In this document: one piece after another, positions 34,038 to 44,193 of the stretch
Numbering within the stretch: the stretch's first letter is position 1
Layout: every line of letters begins with the position of its first letter
Assembly: GCA_037962975.1 (NCBI GenBank)
Contig: CM075674.1
Location: 84,894,501 to 84,958,500, forward strand
Source: Clitoria ternatea
Taxonomy: Eukaryota > Streptophyta > Magnoliopsida > Fabales > Fabaceae
Direction of reading: 5' to 3'
DNA length: 64,000 nt
Notes under the pieces: generated by a model
Told to the model about the DNA's origin: nothing
Databases searched by the model: none
The model's input: only the letters and a program-made list of their open reading frames with translations
Translations under genes and position numbers: made by a program

Positions 34038-35161
34038 TGTAACATCCCGGATAATTTAGTGAAATTATGATGAGGGGGAAATATTAATAAATGTTTTAGA
34101 GAATTATTTGATATTTTTATGAGTTGTTAGGAAATTATAAATAATTAAATAGTATGGAAATAAATAAAATTATATGAGTGATTAATTTTAAAAGGATTAA
34201 ATGAAGTGTGATTAGAAGAAAAGAAAAGTTTGATTAAAACTTTTAATGAAATTGTAAAGGAAATGGGGAAGTGATTGGTTTGCCCCTGAGCTTAAAATAA
34301 AGTTTCTTTCTCTTTCCTCATTCATTCACATTCACGCGAGCCACATCTTTTTCTCCTTCTTCGTCTACTTCTTCTTTCCTCTGTTTCTTCTTCTTCTCCC
34401 TCACGCTGCGAGCTGCATGCCCTGAGGGAAGGTCCATTTCGCATCAAAATCGTGAGATAACTACATTTCCGTGACCGTGGTCTCAAGGTGAGTCCATTGA
34501 ACCGTTTAAATTTGTGTTATCTTGTCCCTTTCATTTTCACTCCTTTATACCGAATGGAATGGCCATGCATGGCGGGGTACGGTTCTGTTCTCCACTCCTC
34601 TGGTGAGTGTGAGCTCGAAATGATCCTTAGACCGTGGGTGGTGCGACGTTAACGAGTTTTACATTCCGACCCCGTAGGTAGCAGAACGAACACTGAAAGG
34701 CTGATTGACGGAGCTGGAGCTGGATTCGGAAGTGAAACAGTGAACCCAGTGCTTATAGGACATAATCGACACCAAGAGTAGATTGTCGAAGCTTTGAACC
34801 GAGGTAAGGGGGTGTTCGGGTTATAATTAATTAGAATAGGACATGTTGAGTCTGAGTCGTTAAAATGATTGAGAACATGGTAAGAAATGATGCTGGATGA
34901 AGGTTGTATGTGGATGAGTCGTATGTGAATGTATGTGTATGAATGCATGTGTGAATATGGACACCGATCGGTTTAGGATCGTGTGTGTGTGGCTTAAGAT
35001 GATTATGAGTTGAAATATTTGATGTTGTGATAATCGGTATATAGTGGCAACGTGATGCCGGGCTTGACAAGCAGGTCACCCGTGTGATGAGTATGTGATG
35101 TTAATGGCCACTTATGATGAGAAATGGAATGTTATTATGTGGTAGAGGACTACCGGCGGTA

Positions 35162-35166
35162 TGTAT
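35162..35166. repeat. Target-site duplication TGTAT (left)
   Basis: TGTAT at 35162-35166 and at 36432-36436 flank the copia solo LTR. Confidence 0.85.
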
Positions 35167-36431
35167 TGTTAGGGAATCCTATTAGGGCTAGGCAGCGGAA
35201 ACACAAAGGATTCCCAAAAGAATTACAAACACGTATGTCTCAAAGCATTATGCTAAATTAAAATTTTTAATTAGGGTTTACCTCTTGTAGTCGCAGAACA
35301 AGTTCCCCGATCGAAGCAATTGTAACTTCGCCCTTAAGAGTCCACACGAGCACTCCCACCAGAAAAAATAGAGCTCCGAATGCTAGTACGGAAATTTGTT
35401 TATGGTCTAATTTTTGAGCAGCAGCCTATGAGCATCTCATGCTCTATATATAGGCTTAGGTCTTGACCTGAGCTCTTATTAAACATTGGGCTCCTGACTC
35501 ATTCTAAATGAGTTAGGCCTAAATAGTTTTATTTTCAGTCCAACTAAAATAAAACTATCCTCTGGTGGGCTTACTCTATGTGTGTGACCCTATAGGTAAA
35601 ATATTTGGTTATATTAATAATAAACTATTTTATTATTAATATAAAATAAGAGCGGTATCTAGCAATATATCATTATGTCCGAATATTATTTATCATCGAC
35701 ATGACCTATAAGTGATAATTATTTTATATATCTATTCCTTTTGTCACGATATCTAATTGGGCCCAAGGCATGGTCATCGTCATCCTTGTATGGCCCAATT
35801 CATTTTACTTGATACCAGAGTAGACTTTATAGAATAAATATCTAATATTTATTCATCCTAGCATGGCCATGCATTTCATTAGTCTCACTCCATCAAGTGG
35901 CCCATAGATATCACTCCTGTCACATAGGAGAGACAAATTCCATCTACATCACTCACATCCCTCTGCATAATTTATCTATTTCCTAATCACAATCTTTATG
36001 GTCATCTTATTACAGATAACGTTTGATTGTATTAAAACAATAAACTCCTTATGTAGGAATCGTAGTGACTTCAGGTCGAAGGACTATATACCATTATCAC
36101 ATTGAGAACCGTTTATGACACTCATGTAACGATCCATGCAACGTTCTCATGGTGGGTCTGTCCAGTACAACATTACCCTTAATGGGTACCCGTGTAAAGA
36201 CTTGATATCATATATCCATGATTTGTGAGATCAAATCATCAGTATATTTACACACTAATCTTAATGTATTTACATGTCCCCATGTAAATACTTGATTAGG
36301 GACGTTTTAGGAATAATTCTCATATGACCTATTATTCCAGAATAAATAGCATTTGTCTAAAATTGAAAAATACTAATTTTATTAATAAGTTAAAATTGAT
36401 ACATTAATAGCTCGTAGTGCATACACCAATA
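35167..36431 (-). mobile_element. Copia-family solo LTR (1265 bp)
   Basis: It starts TGTTAGGGAATCC on the plus strand and ends CACCAATA (expected CAACA, one C-to-T change), with a perfect TGTAT duplication and no internal region. It belongs to the same family as the complete element at 55037-63285. The TATA box CCTATATATAGAG (minus) lies at 35442-35454. Confidence 0.9.
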
Positions 36432-36689
36432 TGTATTACCCTAGTTTTTGGCTTCTGTGGTCAAGTCAGACCCAGTTAAGCTACCCAGAGGTCTATGACC
36501 CAGTGGTTGAGGGGAGCCAAGTCGGGCTCGGTGAACCAAGTCGGGTTCACGGGGTGTCAAGTCGAACCCCCAGCTGAAGGTCTATCCTTTTAGTATCCGG
36601 ATACTCGGCGTCAATTTTATCTGAGAGTCAGTGGTGACATTTGATGAATTAGTATTGTGATGTGTATGTACTTAATTATAATTACCGAA

Positions 36690-36860
36690 TGAGAATTGTT
36701 ATATTTGCCGAGTGTAATTTGATATATTTGCTGAGTGGTTTGATATATTTGCCAAGTGCGATTTAATATATTTGCTGAGTATGATTTGATATATTTGCCG
36801 AGTGCAATTTGTTACATTTACCGAGTGTAAATTATTATACTTGCCGAGTCTGACTTGCAT
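36690..36860. repeat. Minisatellite in Tekay-like LTR, about seven 24-28 bp units
   Basis: Variants of GATATATTTGCCGAGTGTAATTT follow one another, differing at the GCC/GCT and GAGTG positions. Each contains the CCGAGTG-type word. Confidence 0.8.
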
Positions 36861-38000
36861 CCTGACAATAAAGCAATCGGATGGAGTTTATACTCATATT
36901 ATGTTATTTAAATTCTGTTCTAGATTAATTATGATGTCAAACACTCACCCTTGCTGTGGTTTTCAATTTAGTAACCAGTGACAGGGAAGAGGTCGAGGCC
37001 CTGGAGGTGCGCCAAGCGGAGGATTGATGCCAAGGAACCGAGTGATTTTGAAATGCATTATGTAATGTATATAATGAGTTTTCCGAGTGTGTGATGCTAC
37101 AACATGTTGCCTGTATGATGAACAAAATTTGAATTGGTATGCTAATTAATCGGATGTGAATTTATGTTGTTATAGGATCGGTATTAATTTTCACGAGTGT
37201 GTTTGCTGTAGCAAAGTCGATTACCGGGTGAATCTCGCCCGAGCGGATTTAGTCTTGTCTGAACGAGGGTTGGTCAATTTGGTGCCCATTTCACTCGTGA
37301 GTATTCCTCACCACTTCCGAGTGAAGAAAGATTAGGACGTTTCCGAGTGAAAAAGTTAGAATATTTCCGAGTGATGTATGCCTGGGAGAATCTTTTCCGA
37401 GTGAAGGAAAGGGTAGAATGTTTCCGAGTGAGGAATTCCCGAGAGAGCTCCACCGAGTGAAAGGTTAGGATATTTCTGAGTGAGCTATGGCCGAGAGATA
37501 TACTTCCGAGTGAAGATTAGAATGCTTCTGAGTGAAGAAAGATCAGAGTGTTTCCGAGTGAGGTATATCCGAGTGAACCTTTTCTAAGTGTAGTGAGGTC
37601 AAGCTGTTCCCGAGTGAGAGATGACCGAGTGGACCTATTCTGAGTGAAACCCGACTTGTTGACTTTCCTTGTAAGTCTTGTTTGCTCAGGTTTAAAGTGT
37701 AGAATTCGCTTAAGCGAGTCAGAACTCACCTAAGCGACCTACTCGGGTTTCACCTAAGCGAATCAGGGTCTCGCTCAGGCGAATGACTCCTGTCTTTGTC
37801 TTTCTCCTTCCGCTTATTTAACTGATTCAATTTTATTATTTGATTTATTTCCTATCGGTTAGTTTTTTGAGTCGGTTTAAGAAGAATTAATGTGGTTTTA
37901 CATTCGGATTTAATTAATTATCAGTAAACGTGAAAAATCTATTGTGAAAAATGATTAACCGGGTGTAAATAAAAAGTAAATTGACGCGGGTCGTTACAGT

Positions 38001-38012
38001 TGGTATCAGAGC
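38001..38012 (+). other. Primer-binding site of the Tekay-like element
   Basis: TGGTATCAGAGC, complementary to initiator tRNA-Met, two bases after the 5' LTR. Confidence 0.88.
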
Positions 38013-38240
38013 GGTTCTTTCTAGAGCCGGGTGCATGGGTTAACCCAGTGATTGTATGAGTCCTATACTGGGCTGTTTGTATTCTATTGCATTGTGCTTG
38101 TGATTGTTTGTGTAGCTTGGCATCATCCCCTTGGCACTCCAGCGGCGGTGTGTTTTATATGAGTATGAGGTAAATATCCGACTCCCTGGTAGAGCAATGG
38201 TTATTAATGGTGATGTGTTTGTTCATTGTAGAATTACATT

Positions 38241-39260
38241 ATGGCCGAAGGAACCAGTTCTGGTGGAGGAGATGATTTCTTCTCAAAGTTTTCCCAGTTG
38301 ATGAATAGGACCGAATCTGGTCCTATTCTTGATAAATTCCTGAAAAGGAATCCCCCTACTTTCAAAGGAGGGCACGACTATGATGGGGCATATGTTTGGA
38401 TCAGGGAAATTGAACAAGCCTTTGAATATTTCGAGTGCTCGGAGGAGCAGAAAGTTTAGTTTGCCACTTACCAATTGAAGGACGAGGCTACGGTATGGTG
38501 GTCTTGGACCAAGGTACAGATGAATGCGGCGAGTGAACCACTAATATGGGTGAATTTTTGAAGAAGGTTTCTTGTCAAGTTCTTCCCGGATAATTACAAA
38601 ATCTGAAAGGAAATAGAGTTTCTGAGGTTGGAACAGGGCCAAATGTCAGTGGCCGAGTACACTACCAAGTTTGATGAGTTGTGCGACTTCTATCACCCTT
38701 TCTCATTGGAAGGAACCGAGGGTAGCAAGTGTGTCAAGTATGAGACGGGACTACGGATTGAACTCCGTAGTGTAATTGTACCAATGGAGATTCGGGATTA
38801 TCCGACTCTGGTAAACAAGGCTAGGCTGACGGAAGAAGTACAATTATAGAGGGCATCTCAATCGAAAGATAAGAGGCCACTGAAGGCAAGAGGGTTTAGC
38901 TTCAAGAGAATGGGTCAGTTCTTCCGTGGCGGTAAGTCTTCTGCTACGTCTTCTTCCTCGTCTAGTCGGGGTTCTACTGGCTGTTCGGGAAGTCAGTCGG
39001 GTAGCCGTGCGTGCTACAATTGTGGCCAGGAGGGCCATATTTCGAAACACTGTCCGGCTAATCAGATCATTTATTTCCAATGTGGACAACCGGGACACCT
39101 TAGGCCCGATTACCCACAGAGGCAGCAACCGAGTGGGCATGGCAACCGAGCCAACCCTTCTGGGACTCGGGGTGCCAATTTTCTGAGAGGAGGTAGACAC
39201 AGTGCTGGTCGTGGAGGCCAACACTCGGGAAGGTCAGACGCTCAATCCAGTGGCGCTTAG
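38241..39260 (+). pseudogene. Gag of the Tekay-like element
   Basis: An ATG at 38241 begins a frame with the gag core (RNPPTFKGGHDYDGAYVWIR; later QGQMSVAEYTTKFDELC). A Ser/Gly-rich linker and two zinc knuckles follow. Knuckle 1 is intact (CYNCGQEGHISKHC, from about 39012). In knuckle 2 (YFQCGQPGHLRPDY) the first and last Cys are replaced by Tyr, both single G-to-A changes. In-frame stops occur at 38457, near 38560, near 38604, at 38847 and at 39258, and there is no frame change. The product would form the particle and bind RNA. Confidence 0.88.
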
Positions 39261-39266
39261 AATGTC

Positions 39267-40350
39267 ATGACCGGGCGGGTATTTGCTTTTGATGCCTCAG
39301 AAGCTGCAAGGACCGATAATTTGGTACAGGGTAAGTGCCTCATCCATGGCTATCTAGTAGATGTAATTTATGATTCGGGTGCGACTCATTCGTTAATCTC
39401 TGAGAGTTGTGTACGACGGCTTGGTTTGCCAATTGTGTTAATAGAGAATACTCTTAGTGTCTCCACTTCTACCGGCTCCACTTTCCTTGCAACCACCATG
39501 TGTGGGGAATTGCCGATGCAAGTCGAAGATTGTACCTTCCTGGTGAATCTTATTTGTATGCCGTTGAAGAACCTAGATGTTATCTTAGGTCTCGATTGGT
39601 TAGCTGCTAACCATGTGATGGTGGACTGCTATCGGAAGACTATCGTTTTCTCCCAGGAACTTGACACCAAGAACGTGGTGAGTGATGTCTCCGCCACCTA
39701 TGTTATTTTATTTGCTTTGGAGGGTCGGTATAATCTTATGCCGAGTGATATCCCGGTAGTATGTGAATTCCCTGATGTATTCCCGGAAGAAATTCTGGAG
39801 TTGCCTCCCAATCGGGAGATTGATTTTTCCATTGATTTGATTCCCGGGGCCGAGCCTGTGTCCCGTACGCCTTATAGGATGTCTTCGGTGGAATTGACCA
39901 AAGTGAAGAAACAAGTAAATGAGATGCTTGAAAAAGGCTTTATCCGACTGAGTGCTTCACCGTGGGGCGCTCCTGTACTGTTGGTGAAAAAGAAGGACAG
40001 TAGTATGCGGATGTGTATCGATTACCGACAGTTGAATAAGTTGACGGTGAAAAATAAAAATCCGTTGCCACGGATCGATGACCTGTTAGATCAGTTGCGA
40101 GGCGCTGTCATATTTTCTAAGATCAACTTGAGGTCGGGATATCACCAAATACGGGTGAAGTCGGAAGATATTCCGAAGACGGCATTTCGGACTCGGTATG
40201 GGCACTTCGAGTATGTTGTAACGCCCTTTGGAGTGACGAATGCTCCTGCTATCTTCATGGACTACATGAATCGGATTTTTCAACCGTACTTGGATCAGTT
40301 TGTGGTAGTATTCATTGATGAAATATTGGTGTACTCGAAGTCGGTCCAAG
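39267..40350 (+). pseudogene. Protease and partial RT of the Tekay-like element
   Basis: In the same frame as gag. The aspartic protease active site is at residues 36-38 (YDSGATHS), then LDVILGLDWL. RT follows with MCIDYRQLNKLTVKNKNPLP. Motif A reads SKINLRSGYHQ, with Asn where the catalytic Asp normally stands. Motif C reads FIDEILVYSK, with Glu for the second Asp. The frame runs on past 40350 into LTR sequence, where the element is deleted, so the last residues after VYSKS are not RT. The enzyme would be inactive. Confidence 0.88.
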
Positions 40351-41107
40351 CGAGGGCCGGTCGATTTGGTGCCCATTTCACTCGTGAGTATTCCTCGCCA
40401 CTTCCCAGTGAAGAAAGATTAGGACGTTTCTGAGTGAAAAAGTTAGAATGTTTCCGAGTGATGTATGCCCGGGAGAATCTTTTCCGAGTGAAGGAAAGGG
40501 TAGAATGTTTCCGAGTGAGGAATGCCCGAGAGAGCTCCATCGAGTGAAAGGTTAGGATATTTCTGAGTGAGCTATGGCCGAGAGATGTACTTCCGAGTGA
40601 AGATTAGAATGCTTTCAAGTGAAGATTAGAATGCTTCCGAGTGAAGAAAGATCAGAGTGTTTCCGAGTGAGGTATATCCGAGTGAACCTTCTCTAAGTGT
40701 AGTGAGGTCAAGCTGTTCCCGAGTGAGAGATGACCGAGTGGACCTATTCTGAGTGAAACCCGACTTGTTTACTTTCCTTGTAAGTCTTGTTCGCTCAGGT
40801 TTAAAGTGTAGAATTCGCTCAAGCGAGTCGGAACTCGCCTAAGCGACCTACTCGGGTTTCGCCTAAGCGAATCAGGGTCTCGCTCAGGTGAATGACTCTT
40901 ATCTTTGTCTTTCTCCTTCCGCTTATTTAACTGATTCAATTTTATTATTTGATTTATTTCCTATCGGTTAGTATTTTGAGTCGGTTTAAGAAGAATTAAT
41001 GTGGTTTTACATTCAGATTTAATTAATTATCAGTAAACACAAAAAATCTATTGTGAAAAATGATTAACCGGGTGTAAATAAAAAGCAAATTGACGTGGGT
41101 CATCACA
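40351..41107 (+). repeat. 3' LTR remnant of the Tekay-like element
   Basis: It matches 37264-37998 of the 5' LTR and ends GGGTCATCACA. Both break points share CGAGGG, so the deletion joined RT and LTR at a 6-base microhomology. A 21-base duplication near 40605-40630 (GAAGATTAGAATGCTT) is absent from the 5' LTR. Confidence 0.88.
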
Positions 41108-41112
41108 CTATG

Positions 41113-41282
41113 ACTTAAGAACTCCAAAGTTAAGCGTGCTTAACCTAGAGTAATTCTGGGATGGGTGACCTCCTGGGAAGTTCTCAGGAAATGTGTGAGT
41201 GAGGACAAAAGCACACTGGAAAGGTCTCGTGTTGGTCTGTGGGGCGAGTCGTTCATTCCTGAAAAGCGGCCTGGGCGTTACA
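41113..41282 (+). repeat. Cassandra-like 3' LTR, second part, with 5S-derived segment
   Basis: It continues LTR2 from 34037 after the nested element. It holds the 5S-derived boxes at about 41119-41180 and ends GGGCGTTACA. Confidence 0.88.
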
Positions 41283-42157
41283 CAGTTTCTGTACAGTGGC
41301 GTTATTATTGCAAAAGAATCCTTATACTTGTTGGAGCGCCAAAAACGGCTGGCATCCAGCTCTACACCATCTTCCCCTTTGGAATGATGGCTAGGGATCT
41401 CAAGTATTTCTCGATGAACCCAGAAAGAAGAGTCTTGGCCTTACGAGGCCATCCAATCTATCCCGTCAGCTAACATGTTAGTGTCCCTGGGGTCAGTCCT
41501 CACAACAGATGTTCTAGCAGCCATGGAAACTGTGTATTGAAAAAATGGAATAATAGCATAAAAATCAGAATCCTTAGCATAGTAGTGCATTATATTGGAG
41601 TTAGTGTTGTGTGCGAGGGAACAAACCCGGAAAGGCAATTGGGGTACAGACGATATGAAAGAGGAGGAGGATGATTTCAGGGAAGGGGCCAAGTTTTCAT
41701 TATCAGTTAATCTTGATTCTAAGAAAAGACCGCCCCAAAATCCCGTCCTAACCCACCTACGTATATTTATTTGAGAAACCCGTAGGCTAGGTCATGGTCC
41801 CTCAGACGGCCACGAAGGCGGGTTAGAAAGAACTTCCATAAAATTATCCCTCGTCTGGCTACCCTCAGAAGTTAGGTTTGACATATTAAATGAATGAATA
41901 GGAAAAGCAAGTAAAAAGGCTGGGTCGAAGTATAGGCTACTTGGGTAAACGTATCTTGCGGTTTTTTTGGTACGGGCCAGGACAAAGCAATGAGCAAGCA
42001 AAAGAACAACAGAGTAGCAGGGTCTCTTGAGGAACAATGACAAAAGTAAGGAAGCAGCTGCCACCAGCCCCTTTTTATAGTGCTCAGGGGCACTATAGGT
42101 CGAAGGCCAACCGTCGTGGCCCATGAACGCGGTTAAAGACGAAGAGACGCAACCCAT
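41283..42157 (-). pseudogene. Possible degraded ORF of an unidentified retroelement
   Basis: Minus-strand open stretches (42157-41792 and 41692-41441) include NMSNLTSEGSQTRDNFMEVL, which could be a start, and continue toward the 33136-33002 fragment once the TRIM is removed. No domain is recognised with confidence. Noncoding LTR debris is the alternative. Confidence 0.25.
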
Positions 42158-42960
42158 AAGGTGAGTGTCATTTCAACATCAAAACGGTTAGACCGTTCTA
42201 ACAAGATGGCGCGTCAAGCGATGCACCAACAATAGTAAGCCACATGTAACTTCCGAGGAAAATCAAATGACATTCATAATTAAATCTTAATTAACCCTAA
42301 TCAACGATTAACTAGCTTTAATTAGAGCGGAAGAACACCGACCATGAATTCACATCGGAGTTAGAAAATGTTGTTACCTGGAAAACTCCAAGACTAGGTA
42401 GAATTAGCTCATTGTCATAACATCATCACGACAATAAGCTAGGGGGCAAATGATTCGGTGTCCATACCGCCCCCACGAGTAGGTGACACTAAAAGAGTAA
42501 AAAAAAGAGCCTGCAAAAGTAAGAGCCAAGTCGCCATAACAGCCGATATGACTCGAAGCTAGACATTGGTCAGAAAACGGTCACCATGCCAGGGTGAGAG
42601 GCAAGTGACCAACTTGCCTCTGAGCAACGTCAGCAGATTTGGCAGGGTCAAATCACAAGTTGTACGTCATAAATAACTATAAATACAAAGCATTCATTAG
42701 CAAAATGACATAATTTTCTTCTCATTAATTCCAATCTGATAACTCTTTATTACTCTGTTATATAGAGCATTAACTTAAACGTCCGAGTGTTTTTTGCAGG
42801 TACAAACACAGTCCATCCCAATTCACTTTTGTTCGAGTTATTTGAGTGATAAGGGCAGAAGGGCACAACGTTCTCACTGAACCCGTGTTTATGAAATACC
42901 GGAATCTCACTAAACCGGCGTAATATTAGAGTGGCTATGAGATTTGACACACACCGACCA
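42158..42960. other. Unassigned sequence with LTR-like features
   Basis: CTATAAATACAAAG at about 42678-42691 resembles a plant TATA box on the plus strand, followed by a region with a GTCCGAGTG word and TTTTGCAGGTAC, as seen near the 3' side of some Tat LTRs. No terminal duplication or second copy is present in the window, so it stays unassigned. Confidence 0.3.
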
Positions 42961-43555
42961 GATCAATATATATGATGATAGAAAAGATTTGAATTTAATA
43001 CCTTAAATTAAATTATCTAAACGGTAGATATAAGTCAATTGTAATGATTATTGTAGTTTAACATTTAAATATTAATTTAAATAAGATTCAAGCTTAGAAT
43101 AACTTGATGGGAGAAGCTAGGTGGTGAGAATTTTTTCTATTCAAGCTTGGAACAACTTGATGGGAGAAACTAGGTGGTGAGAATTTTTTCCTTATATCTT
43201 CCATAATAAACTTCATCGCTAGTAGTTTTTTTCGGAATTGAAGAATAACTTACATACTTCATTCATCCTATAACTAAGTAATTTACTCTTTTTCATAAGA
43301 TTAGTTTTTATGTTAAAAATTTATTTATTTTGAATGAGGTTTTAAAGTGCATAATATATGTGATATTTAAAGTTTTATTTATTTTAAATATTAAAATCAA
43401 ATATAAAATATTCAAATTAATTACCAATAATACTAAAATTACAAAGGCAAAAAAATGTTTGATATAGAATGGTGGTGGAGCAACCTTGGGAATAGTTTAA
43501 ATGTTTTGCTAGTTGCTGCTGCAATGAGTGTTATGTATCTGAGAAAGTAGTCTTC
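42961..43555. other. AT-rich sequence with one 55-bp tandem duplication
   Basis: A unit starting CAAGCTTAGAATAACTTGATG is repeated twice at about 43089-43197 with a few differences. Nothing else is recognised. Confidence 0.5.
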
Positions 43556-43574
43556 TTTCACTAGTGGAGAAAAA

Positions 43575-43985
43575 GGCTTTAAGCACGGTTCTGGGGGGCT
43601 TTTAAGCACGGTTCTACAACTGTCCTTGTTCCTGCCGTGCTTGTAGATAGGGACTTTTAAGGACGGTTCTGAACCGTGTTCGTAAGTACCTTTTAAGCAC
43701 AGTTATTTTTAACCGTCTTTGTAGGGGGACTTTTAAGCACGGTTATGAAAATAACCGTCTTCGTAAGGGGACTTTTTAACACGGTTATACAAATAACCAT
43801 CTTTGTAAGCTGACTTTTAAGCACGGTTGAGAAACAACCGTCTTCGTAGGCTGGATTTTTTAGCACGGTTATACAAATAACCGTCTTCGTAGGCTGGGCT
43901 TTTTAGCACGGTTGCACAATAACCGTCTTCGTATGCTGGACTTTTAAGCACGGTTAAGATCATAACCGTTCTTAAAACCTTATTT
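43575..43985. repeat. Left subterminal repeats of the CACTA element (about ten)
   Basis: Units of 30-45 bases read TTTTAAGCACGGTT...AACCGTCTTCGTA. Most fold on themselves (ACGGTTAT, four bases, ATAACCGT). In the En/Spm system subterminal repeats bind the TNPA-type protein. Confidence 0.88.
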
Positions 43986-44193
43986 TTTTAATTATTTTTT
44001 CTTTTTTATTTTTTCACCTAAACCTGCAAACAGAATATAACCAGACAGCCCAATGATGAATAATAATGAAAATAAATAAATTCCAATCAAACTATCTAAA
44101 CATCAAATATGGTATATAAAATACACAATAAGTGATTAAGCTACACTAATAGTTATATAACTACACACTAATAATATAATAAACGATAGAAGT

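Larger units (their letters stand above)
34038..37998 (+). repeat. 5' LTR of the Tekay-like element, holding a copia solo LTR
   Basis: It starts TGTAACATCCCGG and ends GGGTCGTTACA. Without the 1270-base insertion (solo LTR plus one target copy) it is about 2.7 kb. It contains a minisatellite at 36690-36860, CCGAGTGA words at 37300-37650, and CGCCTAAGCGA / GCTCAGGCGAA words near 37700-37790. Confidence 0.85.
34038..41107 (+). mobile_element. Deleted Tekay/Del-like Ty3/gypsy chromovirus, nested in the Cassandra-like LTR
   Basis: 5' LTR 34038-37998, tRNA-Met PBS, gag, protease and part of RT up to 40350, then directly the last 757 bases of the 3' LTR. The remainder of RT, RNase H, integrase and any chromodomain, and most of the 3' LTR are gone. 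The gag with two zinc knuckles, the fused gag-pol frame and the long LTR fit the Tekay/Del branch; without integrase the chromovirus label is inferred from the RT and gag. Confidence 0.85.
33142..41282 (+). mobile_element. Cassandra-like TRIM retrotransposon, second LTR split by a nested element
   Basis: Two LTRs of 498 bp each (33142-33639, and 33710-34037 joined to 41113-41282) flank only 70 bases of internal sequence containing a tRNA-Met PBS and a purine-rich stretch. The LTRs contain 5S rRNA-derived sequence, the defining trait of Cassandra, a non-coding TRIM found across vascular plants. It encodes no protein and would depend on enzymes of other elements. The equal LTR lengths after removing the insertion support the reconstruction. 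Confidence 0.88.

Noticed and set aside
39001..39224. Alternative frames in the Tekay gag Ser/Gly-rich linker
   Set aside because: Low-complexity shadow frames; the zinc knuckles define the real frame.
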